In this document: piece after piece, positions 15,923 through 22,307 of the stretch
How the letters are laid out: each line of letters starts with the position of its first letter
Numbering within the stretch: position 1 is the first letter of the stretch
DNA from: JBBSEZ01 sp038239195
Lineage (GTDB): Bacteria > Planctomycetota > Planctomycetia > Gemmatales > Gemmataceae
Reading direction: 5' to 3'
Assembly: GCA_038239195.1 (NCBI GenBank)
Contig: JBBSEZ010000120.1
Coordinates: 1 to 23,245 of the forward strand
Length of the DNA: 23,245 nt
Position numbers and translations under genes: made by a program
The notes under the pieces: generated by a model
What the model was told of the DNA's origin: nothing
What the model saw: the letters and a program-made list of their open reading frames with translations, nothing else
The model's database searches: none

Positions 15923-17007
15923 CGCGCGTTGCTCTGGCGACTCAATGTCAGATGGAGGCGGACGCGGTTTCTCACGACGTCCTCGGCATGTACCGGGCCC
16001 TGGAGGCGCGCGGGCACGACGTCTGCATCTTCGCCCACGACTGGCAGGGGAACGTGCCCCGCGTCTACCGCTTCTCCCGAATCCACCGCTGGTTGAAGGG
16101 CCCCGAATCGCTGCTGCTCTATCACCACGCCGCGGGCTGGGACGGGGGCCTGGAGGCCGTGCAGCGCGCGCGCGGCAAGCGCGTCGTCAAGTACCACAAC
16201 GTCACGCCTCCGGAGTTCTTCGACGGCGTCCACCAGGATTTCGCCTTCGCCTGCCGGCTGGGCCGCACGCAACTGGCGGCGCTGGCCCGCGCGGGGTGCG
16301 ACCGCTATCTCTCCGACTCCGCGCACAACATGCGCGAACTGCTGGACCTGGGGGCCAGCCCCTCCACCAGCGCCGTCGTTCCTCCGTTCCATCTGATCGC
16401 CCGGCTCCAGCGCAGCGAGGCCGACCGGGCCGTTCTCGACGCCTACCGCGATGGCCGGACGAACCTTTTGATGGTCGGGCGGGTGGCGCCCAACAAAGGA
16501 CACCGGGCCCTGCTCGAGGCGTTCGCCGTCTACCAGCGCGACTACAACCGGCACAGCCGGCTGCTTATCGTCGGCAGGGAGGACGAGCGCCTGGGGATCT
16601 ACACGCGGGCCCTGCGGTTGCGGGTGCGGGAGCTGGGCCTGGAAGGCGCGGTCGTCTTCACCGGCCCGCTGTCGGACCGCGCCCTCAAGTCCTGCTACCT
16701 GGCCGCCGACGTCTTCGTGATCGCCAGCGAGCACGAGGGCTTTTGCGTGCCCCTGGTCGAGGCGATGGCGTTGAAGGTCCCCATCGTCGCGCTGGGCTCC
16801 ACGGCTATCCCCGGCACCGTGGGCGAGGCCGGGCTTGTCTGGGACGAGGCCGACCCCTACCTGTTTGCCGAATCGGTCCACCAGATCGTCACCCGGGAGG
16901 AAGCGCGGCGCGCCCTGGGGGCCCTGGGCGAGCGACGCTATCGGGAGCAGTTCGCCATCGAGAAGGTGCGAGAGCGATTTCTCAGGGCGCTGGAAGGCTT
17001 GCTGTGA
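15919..17007 (+). CDS. GT4-family glycosyltransferase
   Basis: 362-aa protein. The N-terminal Rossmann half (RVALATQCQMEADAVSHDVL, GHDVCIFAHDW) should bind the acceptor; the C-terminal half carries the GT-B donor-site marks: LLMVGRVAPNKGHRALLEAF near 183-202 and EHEGFCVPLVEAMALK near 271-286, with the E-x7-E pair E273/E281. The enzyme transfers a sugar from a nucleotide-sugar, probably in building surface polysaccharide or glycans; donor and acceptor are not readable. The start ATG overlaps the previous stop by 4 bp, and its own stop overlaps a GTG starting a decayed second glycosyltransferase. Confidence 0.92.
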   Translation: MTRVALATQCQMEADAVSHDVLGMYRALEARGHDVCIFAHDWQGNVPRVYRFSRIHRWLKGPESLLLYHHAAGWDGGLEAVQRARGKRVVKYHNVTPPEFFDGVHQDFAFACRLGRTQLAALARAGCDRYLSDSAHNMRELLDLGASPSTSAVVPPFHLIARLQRSEADRAVLDAYRDGRTNLLMVGRVAPNKGHRALLEAFAVYQRDYNRHSRLLIVGREDERLGIYTRALRLRVRELGLEGAVVFTGPLSDRALKSCYLAADVFVIASEHEGFCVPLVEAMALKVPIVALGSTAIPGTVGEAGLVWDEADPYLFAESVHQIVTREEARRALGALGERRYREQFAIEKVRERFLRALEGLL

Positions 17008-17240
17008 CGCGCGTCGGCATCGTGGGATAACGCTGCCACGAGCCCGTGGGCGGCGCGGCGGCGCTGGCCGGGCAGGACGCCACGCTGCTGCCCTCCGCCA
17101 GTTCGGTGCAGGGGTTGACCACCACCGCGCTCGATCGCAACTGTCCGGGCCAACGCTCTCCCTGCGGGGAACGCGCACTGCGAAGGCATCGCCGGGTGTC
17201 GTTTCCCGGGGATGACCGGCCGCAGCCTCCGCGGATACGA
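17004..17240 (+). pseudogene. Remnant of a second glycosyltransferase gene
   Basis: A GTG at 17004 overlaps the previous stop (GTGA) and begins VTRVGIVG, then TAA at 17028, then RCHEPVGGAAALAGQDATLL and QGLTTTALD. This follows the typical start of planctomycete glycosyltransferases (GIV.QRCHE..GG..ALA.QYATLL...VLTTTALD), with the TAA exactly where a CAA (Gln) codon is expected. From about 17145 the match continues in another frame: NALPAG, EGIAGCRFPG, TGRS. So the gene carries a nonsense change and a frameshift and breaks off after roughly 75 codons. Family reading is by eye. Confidence 0.7.
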
Positions 17241-17266
17241 GGCGGCAGCGCATCCCCTCGCCGCCC

Positions 17267-17682
17267 TCAGCCCCGCTCGTACCTGCTGCCCGGCAGTCGC
17301 CGCACCACCTTCTTCATCTCCAGCATCATCAGTGGCGTCGTCAGCTGCGCCACGCCCAGCGCCAGCCGCTGCGCCATCTCGTCCACCGAGCGCGGCCCGC
17401 CCGCGAGGAAGTCCCACACGCGCCGCTGCGCCTTGTCCAGCCCCGGCGGCGGGCCCGCGGCCCCCTTCTGCACCGCCTCCTCCTGCGCCACCAGCGCCGA
17501 GACGCCGTCGAGCTCCCTCCAGCACGTCCTCGACGCCGCGGCGCAGCACCGCCCCATCGCGGACCAGCGGTTGCAGCCGGCGCTGCTCTCGGCGTCCGCC
17601 GGGCCAGGCACCGCCAGCACGTTGTGGCCCTGCTCTGCGGCGTGCTCGGCGGTGATTAGTTGCGCCTCGCAGGATCGGGTGC
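17267..17682 (-). pseudogene. dprA: Decayed C-terminal fragment of DNA-processing protein DprA
   Basis: Reading leftwards: LITAEHAAEQGHNVLAVPGP then SSAGCN, which is the DprA nucleotide-binding core (normally GALITA.HAAEQGR.V.AVPGP). After the CN pair the match continues in a second frame (LVRDGAVLRRGVEDVLE) and returns to the first frame at ELDGVSALV, so one base was lost and another gained. A normal DprA winged-helix tail follows (LDKAQRRVWDFLAGG, RSVDEMAQRLALGV, MMLEMKKVVRRLPGSRYERG) to the stop at 17267. The first ~270 residues of DprA, including most of the Rossmann domain, are missing. DprA loads RecA on incoming single-stranded DNA during transformation; this copy cannot be functional. 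Confidence 0.85.
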
Positions 17683-17809
17683 TCGAAATCGCGTCGTTCG
17701 AGAGCAAGTAAGGGCGGCGCCCCTTGTTACGCGCCTTGCTCTGGGCAAACCCTCCCCCTTCGGCCACAATACTCACACTACCTTTTCCTTCCCAGGGAGG
17801 TCGTCCCCC
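17683..17809 (+). other. Short gap before secreted protein gene
   Basis: No gene is seen. The gap holds the decayed upstream edge of the dprA fragment, a short AT-rich patch (CACAATACT near 17764-17772) that could be a -10 region, and the ribosome site AGGGAGG at 17794-17800 for the following gene. Confidence 0.4.
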
Positions 17810-18868
17810 ATGCTCTCGCTCCGCTCCTCGCGCCCCTGGCTCGCGGTCCTCCCTCTCCTGGCGTTCGCCCTCCCGGCCGGCGCCGCCCCCGCTCCCAAAG
17901 GCGGCGCGCCCAACAAGTTCGACAAATACTTCCTCGACGACACCGACTTCCTCCTGACGGTCAACGTCAAGGAAATCGTGAAGTCGCCGATGTTCGCGAA
18001 GCACTACAAGAAGAAGCTCGAAGGCTGGCTCGCCGAGCCGGCCTCCCGCTCGCTCACCAAGGACCTCGGCATCAACCCGCTCAAGGACGTCGATTCCGCG
18101 ACGATGCTCCTGGGCCGCAGTTGCTTCACCGAGGCGGGCCCCAATCAGGACGGGCCCGTGTTCATCCTGCAAGGGCGCTTCGACTCGGCCAAGATCATCG
18201 CCGGGCTGAACAAGCTGGACAAGGCCCGGCCCGGAGCGGTGTCGAAGGAGCCGGGCGGGCCCATCTACCAGTTGCATAATTTCATCTCGGGTACGGGAAT
18301 GTTCCTGGCCCCGCTCGACGCCCACACCGTGATCCTGGCGCCGCGCAAGCAGCATGTCCTCGACGCGCTCGCGAAGGCGGCGGGCAAGAAGACGACGCGG
18401 TTCGCTGCCAAGGAGGTGCCGGCCCGCATCAAGCGGCTGCGCCCGGACGTCGCCGTGCAGGCGTTCGGACTGGGGAGCATGGTGCTGAACTCGGGGATGA
18501 CGAGCGTCAACGAAAACGGCCAGAAGGTGGTGAAGCGAAAGCACAGTACGCTCCTCGACAGCGGGGGCCGCGAGGTCGAGGTGAGCGTCACCGTCAAGGA
18601 CGACGTCCAGGCGCGCTTCGTGCTGACCGCCAAGGACAAGGCCCAGCACAAGGCGCTGACCGACTCGTTCCGCTCCGTGCTGGACCTGATGAAGGCGACC
18701 ATCCAGGGACAGGTCAACGGGCAGCCGAAGCTCGCGCCCCTGGCTCGACTCGTCGAGGGCATCACGCTCAAGTCGGCCGACGAGGCGGTCATCCTCGAAG
18801 GGAAGGCCACGGCCGAGATGATTCAGGCGTTCATCGAGCTGAGCGGGCTGGCGCGCATGGTGCGTTGA
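17810..18868 (+). CDS. Secreted protein of unknown function, 352 aa
   Basis: Residues 1-25 are a signal peptide (RSSRPWLAVLPLLAFALPAG, cleavage probably after AGA). The mature part opens FDKYFLDDTDFLLTVNVKEIV, a pattern of planctomycete exported proteins in which a 'DxxxxLxVNVxxxxxS' strand begins a repeated alpha/beta unit. Further landmarks are VFILQGRFDSAKIIAGLNKL, HTVILAPRKQHVLDALAKA and, near the end, LKSADEAVILEGKATAEMIQ. There are no cysteines suggesting lipidation and no known catalytic motif. The ATG at 17810 has AGGGAGG 9 nt upstream; a longer in-frame start would put the signal peptide in the interior. Function unknown. Confidence 0.85.
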   Translation: MLSLRSSRPWLAVLPLLAFALPAGAAPAPKGGAPNKFDKYFLDDTDFLLTVNVKEIVKSPMFAKHYKKKLEGWLAEPASRSLTKDLGINPLKDVDSATMLLGRSCFTEAGPNQDGPVFILQGRFDSAKIIAGLNKLDKARPGAVSKEPGGPIYQLHNFISGTGMFLAPLDAHTVILAPRKQHVLDALAKAAGKKTTRFAAKEVPARIKRLRPDVAVQAFGLGSMVLNSGMTSVNENGQKVVKRKHSTLLDSGGREVEVSVTVKDDVQARFVLTAKDKAQHKALTDSFRSVLDLMKATIQGQVNGQPKLAPLARLVEGITLKSADEAVILEGKATAEMIQAFIELSGLARMVR

Positions 18869-18960
18869 GCCCCGTGTCTCGCGGACCTGGTTCTTTTCAC
18901 GTGACAGGGCCCCCAAAGAAGGTCGGAGAGATAGGCGAAGGAGGAGAACGCAAAGTCCCC

Positions 18961-18988
18961 TTTACAGGCCGGCGCGCGCCTTTATCAT
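18961..18988 (+). promoter_or_regulatory. Promoter of left (broken) secreted-protein gene
   Basis: TTTACA (18961-18966) and TATCAT (18983-18988) are 16 nt apart and end 55 nt before the ATG at 19044. The right copy of the cassette has TGTACA-N16-TATGAT at exactly the same distance from its own ATG. The shared boxes, spacing and distance support a genuine promoter kept in both copies. Confidence 0.55.
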
Positions 18989-19043
18989 GCCCGGCGCTTT
19001 CACAGCAGACGGTCGAACCGAGGCCGGACGGAGGGGCGAACAG

Positions 19044-19536
19044 ATGCGCGCGCGAACGGGTCGGGGGCGCCTTGGTTGCGGCTCTGGTCGTGGCGATGCC
19101 GTCGATGGGGCAGGCGCCGATGGAGTACGCGGGGCTGCGGGGATACTCGCCAGGGTTCTTCACGTTGCCCGGTCCTGTTCCCACGTTCCGGGGGCCAGCC
19201 TCTCTCCTCGGAGCACCTCGTGAAGGCTTCAGCCCCCAGCGAACTTGACGGGCTGTGGTCGTGTCAACCGCCGGGCTGCTTGCCACAGGCGACGAGGCCC
19301 CTCTTCGGGCGGGACGATGCGGCACCGCGCGACGAAAGAACCACAACGTCTCGTTTTGAGCGCCTCGCCACGCTCAATCCAGAACTGTCAGTCAGCCCGG
19401 AAGCAAGCGAGGCGAGGGCGAACTGGTTGGCGTTGCCGGAGAACCTCGAAGACTGGCCGAGGGAGAACGCGCCTGGCGAGGCTCTGGCCGACCAACAGAA
19501 GGGGGATGCGGCGAGCAAGCCGATGACCGACCAACC
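19044..19536 (+). pseudogene. Broken left copy of the secreted Cys-rich protein gene
   Basis: Matches the intact gene at 20193 in pieces. The upstream GGTCGAACC...GGACGGAGGGGCGAA block and ATGC start are shared, but about 2 nt are missing just after ATGC, so the signal peptide (ARERVGGALVAALVVAMPSM) is out of frame with the ATG. Near 19215-19240 the match shifts frame again: GLWSCQPPGCLPQA aligns with GLWSPRSPECLRRA. It then jumps directly to APRDERT (intact: APWDGRT) and EARANWL (identical), skipping about 240 residues. The 3' end is lost where it meets the truncated HEPN gene. This is a clear pseudogene; no product is expected. Confidence 0.8.
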
Positions 19537-19669
19537 GCAGGCTGGTCAGCAAGTCTCTCGCGACGTGGAACGCGGCGTAGTACGCTCGACTCGTGGCCGA
19601 GCGCCAGGCCGATTCTCGCGGCTCTGCCGCCAGCCGCCGCGCCTCGATCGGAAACGCCCGTCCGTCCAT
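19537..19669 (-). pseudogene. Truncated HEPN-domain gene, left copy
   Basis: From the ATG at 19669 about 44 codons match the intact HEPN protein at 21407: ESAWRSATSRAYYAAFHVAR then LLTSL, against EAAWRSAVSRSYYATFHVAR and LFTSL. Beyond that the frame stays open but the sequence no longer resembles HEPN: it is the other strand of the broken secreted gene. The part with the RN-x2-DYD catalytic-type motif is gone. The start lies 4 nt after the stop of the intact partner gene, the same order as in the right copy. Confidence 0.8.
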
Positions 19670-19673
19670 GATT

Positions 19674-19985
19674 TCACACTAATCCAAGGCGGAAATTGAT
19701 CGTGTGCGTCGAGGGACAGTGCCGGGGGAGCTCCCTCGCCCACCGCTGGCGGGCCGCGTTGAGTTGCGCCAGCTCCAGGCCGGCAACGTCGATCTCAAAG
19801 AGAACGTAGCGGTCCTCTTCGTCTTCGGCATCCGCCGCGAGCGAAACGGCAAACGGCGAAGTCGGGAACGTGGTTCGCGTCATGTCGAGCACGGCGGGGA
19901 GGTGGTCGTCGACGCCCTGCGCCGCTGCGAACTTCCGCACTTCCGGCGAAAACGCCGCCAGCGCCGAGGTCGTCATTGCCGTCAT
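19674..19985 (-). CDS. Putative HEPN-partner (antitoxin-like) protein, left copy
   Basis: 103-aa protein, no signal peptide or membrane segment. MTTSALAAFSPEVRKFAAAQGV, then LPAVLDMTRTTFP is helical; the middle is strand-like and acidic (AEDEEDRYVLFEIDV); the end is RQRWARELPRHCPSTH then FRLGLV. It is a paralog of the gene at 21841 (shared LSPEV.KFAA.QGV.D.LPAVL.MT, RW..E...CPSTH...FRLG). It has no GS-x10-D-x-D nucleotidyltransferase motif. The ATG at 19985 has AGGAGG 8 nt upstream and is preferred over the in-frame ATG 9 nt later. It is intact although its HEPN neighbour is broken. I do not recognise a described family. Confidence 0.78.
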   Translation of the reverse strand: MTAMTTSALAAFSPEVRKFAAAQGVDDHLPAVLDMTRTTFPTSPFAVSLAADAEDEEDRYVLFEIDVAGLELAQLNAARQRWARELPRHCPSTHTINFRLGLV

Positions 19986-20015
19986 CGATCGCCCCTCCTG
20001 TGTCGGTGTCCCCGG

Positions 20016-20044
20016 ATTGTAACTCCCGGGTCGCCGCAAGAGAA
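20016..20044 (-). promoter_or_regulatory. Candidate promoter of left HEPN-partner gene
   Basis: On the minus strand TACAAT (20016-20021) lies about 30 nt before the ATG at 19985, with TTCTCT (20039-20044) 17 nt further up. The right copy has a similar arrangement (TTCTTC and TAGAAT). The -10 is good, the -35 poor. Confidence 0.4.
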
Positions 20045-20109
20045 GCCTCGCCCGCAGCGGAGCGGCGTGGCAGGGGGGGATGGAGAGGGGGGAGCGCCGC
20101 AAGCTCGCC

Positions 20110-20137
20110 TGTACAGGACGGCGGGCATCTCTATGAT
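20110..20137 (+). promoter_or_regulatory. Promoter of intact secreted-protein gene
   Basis: TGTACA (20110-20115) and TATGAT (20132-20137) are 16 nt apart, and the -10 ends 55 nt before the ATG at 20193, the same as in the left copy. The 55-nt leader contains a conserved GGTCGAACC...GGACGGAGGGGCGAA stretch ending in the ribosome site. The rest of the 19986-20192 gap shows no gene. Confidence 0.55.
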
Positions 20138-20192
20138 GCCGGGCGCTCCCGGGGCGGGCGGTCGAACCAGGGCGGGACGGAGGGGCGAAGGC

Positions 20193-21398
20193 ATGCACTT
20201 GCGCGAACTGGCCCGGTGCGCCGTGGTTGCGGCGCTGGTGTTGGCGGTGCCGTCGGTGGGGCGGGCGCAATGCCCCGGCGACGTCCCGCAGTTCCAGGGC
20301 CTCCTCAAAGAGTTGGGGCTGCCAGCGACGCCGGGGCTCGAAGAGCGAGGTGGGTTGTGGTCGCCTCGGTCGCCGGAATGCCTCCGCCGGGCGTCCGTCC
20401 TGCTCCTGTCCAGCGAGATGTTCCAACGGTCCGACGACTGCATCACGGCCCACACGTGCCTCGATCTGCTGAAGCACCAGCGCCCGGCGATGATTTGCTC
20501 GCCGCTCGTCGCTCGCCCAACGTGGGAGCTCTACCAGAGCGAACACCTTCACCCGGCCGACCATTGCTACCACATGGGGCCGCCGCGGCTCATGCTCACC
20601 GACCAATTCGGGCCTTGCCCTCCTCGCCCCGGCCTCGACCTCGGCTGGTCGCACGCCTTCGCCGTCGAGGATGGGGCCTTTTTCGCCCTCGCCTACCGAG
20701 ACGTGCTCCTGGCGGTCGAAGCCATGAGCGATCCCCCGGGCCCCAGCGCGGAAATGGCCCTCGACTTCGGCGCGTGGCCGGCGGGCGTTCTCGACCGGCA
20801 ACTCCACCCTGCAATGCAAGCAGCCCCAACGGCGAAGTCGAGCGAACTGTGGGAAGGACCGACAGCCGAGAAGGTGCTCGCCCTGGGGGAGTCCTATCGT
20901 CTCGCCGGCAGGCTGGACGCAGCCTTCCTCTCCTATACGTTGGTGCGCGAGCGGCACGGGGATGCGCCTTGTGCCCGAGAAGCGACGGAGGCGATGCGGC
21001 AGATCATCGAACGCCTTCGCGAGAGAATCAGAATACAGCGTTACCTCTGCCTCGCTTCAACGACCCCCCGAGACCCATTCTTGGAGAGGCTGATGCAGAT
21101 CGCCCCTTCCCTGCTGTTGTTCGGGTTGGACGGCATGGCCCCGTGGGACGGAAGAACCTCGCCCGTCTGTTCCGCCTGCCTCCCCGCACTCGATTCCTGC
21201 CTCTCGGCTAGCTCTGGAGCGACCGAAGCAAGAGCGAACTGGCTGAAGCAGCCGGACAACGCCCAAAAGCGGCCGCAGAAGGATGAGCACCACAACCCGG
21301 CGGAGGAACAAAAGCTGGGCAAGGGCCTGCCCGGCGGTTCGACCGAGAAGGAAGAGGGAAAGAAGATGTTCGAGTTCTGGATGGGCTTCTATCGCTGA
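20193..21398 (+). CDS. Secreted Cys-rich protein with TPR-like segment
   Basis: 401-aa protein. Residues 1-25 are a signal peptide (VVAALVLAVPSVGRA, cleavage before Q26). The mature part has about 15 cysteines (for example C27, C63, C83, C89, C102, C125, C142, C260, C286, C326, C329, C336), suggesting disulfides outside the cytoplasm. Residues about 222-270 resemble a TPR-like helix pair (KVLALGESYRLAGRLDAAFL and SYTLVRERHGDAPCAREA). The C-terminal ~50 residues are charged and low complexity (PQKDEHHNPAEEQKLGKG). I do not recognise the family. The start has GGAGGGG about 9 nt upstream. It is the intact copy of the broken gene at 19044 and runs tail-to-tail with the HEPN gene, stops 8 bp apart. 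Confidence 0.8.
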   Translation: MHLRELARCAVVAALVLAVPSVGRAQCPGDVPQFQGLLKELGLPATPGLEERGGLWSPRSPECLRRASVLLLSSEMFQRSDDCITAHTCLDLLKHQRPAMICSPLVARPTWELYQSEHLHPADHCYHMGPPRLMLTDQFGPCPPRPGLDLGWSHAFAVEDGAFFALAYRDVLLAVEAMSDPPGPSAEMALDFGAWPAGVLDRQLHPAMQAAPTAKSSELWEGPTAEKVLALGESYRLAGRLDAAFLSYTLVRERHGDAPCAREATEAMRQIIERLRERIRIQRYLCLASTTPRDPFLERLMQIAPSLLLFGLDGMAPWDGRTSPVCSACLPALDSCLSASSGATEARANWLKQPDNAQKRPQKDEHHNPAEEQKLGKGLPGGSTEKEEGKKMFEFWMGFYR

Positions 21399-21406
21399 GA
21401 GGCCCC

Positions 21407-21844
21407 TCACGGCCGCCGCGTCACGTCCTTGAGCACGTCGCGCTCGTAGCGCGCCATCTCCGTGGCGATCTGGCTGCGCACCGGCTCGACCGCCGCGGCG
21501 TCGAGCGCCTGGACGATCTGCTCGGCGCTCAAAACGGCTGCCCGCGCCACCGCCTGACCCAGAGGGCGCCGGAGGTCGTAGTCGGCGACGTTGCGCCGCT
21601 GGCGAAGGACGTTCAAGTCCGAACCGGCCAGCCGCGTCGGCGCATCGCCACAATTGGACAGGCGGAGCCAGAGGTACGCATGCGCTCGATCCGCATGGGG
21701 CACCGCGAAGTCGAGCGACGTGAAGAGGGATCGCGCGACGTGGAACGTCGCGTAATAGGACCGACTGACCGCCGAGCGCCAGGCCGCCTCCTCGGGCATG
21801 CGCACCAGCGCTCGCGCCAGCGTCAGGAAATCGCGTTCGTTCAT
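21407..21844 (-). CDS. HEPN-domain protein (putative toxin ribonuclease)
   Basis: 145-aa protein. The N-terminal helices carry the HEPN signature AWRSAVSRSYYATFHVARSL (residues 21-40), and RQRRNVADYDL (81-91) supplies an R-x-x-A-D-Y motif typical of the UPF0332/HEPN group. The C-terminal part (AVLSAEQIVQALDAAAVEPV...) is helical. HEPN proteins are often RNases acting as toxins or defence effectors, paired with an MNT nucleotidyltransferase. Here the upstream partner is a different ~107-aa protein, joined by a 4-bp ATGA overlap (start 21844). Whether catalysis is intact (usual motif R-x4-6-H; here a D/Y in place of H) is uncertain. Tail-to-tail with a secreted gene. Confidence 0.85.
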   Translation of the reverse strand: MNERDFLTLARALVRMPEEAAWRSAVSRSYYATFHVARSLFTSLDFAVPHADRAHAYLWLRLSNCGDAPTRLAGSDLNVLRQRRNVADYDLRRPLGQAVARAAVLSAEQIVQALDAAAVEPVRSQIATEMARYERDVLKDVTRRP

Positions 21845-22164
21845 GGGGCCGCCACCATGCCCAGTCGAAACACCGGGACGTGAGTCGAGGGGCAGCGCTG
21901 GAAGATCTCGGCCGTCCAGCGCTGCTGGCCGGCGAAGAGCTCCTCCGCGTCCGTGCTGGAAACGGCGACCTCGAGGACGATGTGGTAATCGTTCGCGATC
22001 TCGGGGTCCCCCTCGACGAACACGCTCAGAGGCGCATCTGGAAATATGCGCTGCGTCATCTCCAGCACGGCCGGCAGGTAATCGCCGACGCCCTGCTCCG
22101 CCGCGAACTTCAGCACTTCCGGCGAAAGCGCCGCTAGCGCCCCCGAGGTCGTCGTGGCTGCCAT
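21841..22164 (-). CDS. Putative HEPN-partner (antitoxin-like) protein, right copy
   Basis: 107-aa cytoplasmic protein, paralog of the left copy at 19674. It starts ATTTSGALAALSPEVLKFAA, then EQGVGDYLPAVLEMTQRIFP; the middle is acidic and strand-like (DYHIVLEVAVSSTDAEEL); the end is QRWTAEIFQRCPSTH then FRLGMVAAP. GGAGGA lies 8-9 nt before the ATG, and its stop overlaps the HEPN start (ATGA), so the two are translated together. No MNT motif is visible, so it is not the usual HEPN partner. Neutralising the HEPN protein is inferred from operon layout and from the left copy, where the partner survives and the HEPN gene does not. Confidence 0.82.
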   Translation of the reverse strand: MAATTTSGALAALSPEVLKFAAEQGVGDYLPAVLEMTQRIFPDAPLSVFVEGDPEIANDYHIVLEVAVSSTDAEELFAGQQRWTAEIFQRCPSTHVPVFRLGMVAAP

Positions 22165-22200
22165 GAATCATCTCCTCCGTTGTCATCGGGCCCCGTCTCG

Positions 22201-22228
22201 ATTCTACCCTCCGCCCTGCCGCGAAGAA
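22201..22228 (-). promoter_or_regulatory. Candidate promoter of right HEPN module
   Basis: TAGAAT (22201-22206) lies about 36 nt before the ATG at 22164, with TTCTTC (22223-22228) 16 nt further up. The left copy has TTCTCT and TACAAT in matching positions, followed in both by a GCGGC stretch inside the spacer. The similarity between copies is the main support; the remaining 22229-22307 gap contains nothing else recognisable. Confidence 0.4.
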
Positions 22229-22307
22229 TCGCCCACCCCCCAAGTGCGCAACGGCGAGCAGCGCCCTCCCCGGGCCCCGCTCGCCGCCGCGCCAATTCTC
22301 TCCTCGC

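Noticed and set aside
19076..19699. 207-codon + strand frame that could be taken for a small gene
   Set aside because: It joins fragments of the broken secreted-protein gene to the antisense of the truncated HEPN gene; there is no ribosome site or coherent domain, so it is a pseudogene by-product.
19704..20192. Upstream extension of the secreted Cys-rich protein (start at 19704)
   Set aside because: The extension is antisense to the HEPN-partner gene, whereas the ATG at 20193 has a good ribosome site and starts a signal peptide.
21407..22164. Classical HEPN/MNT toxin-antitoxin pair
   Set aside because: The partner lacks the GS-x10-D-x-D nucleotidyltransferase motif in either copy.
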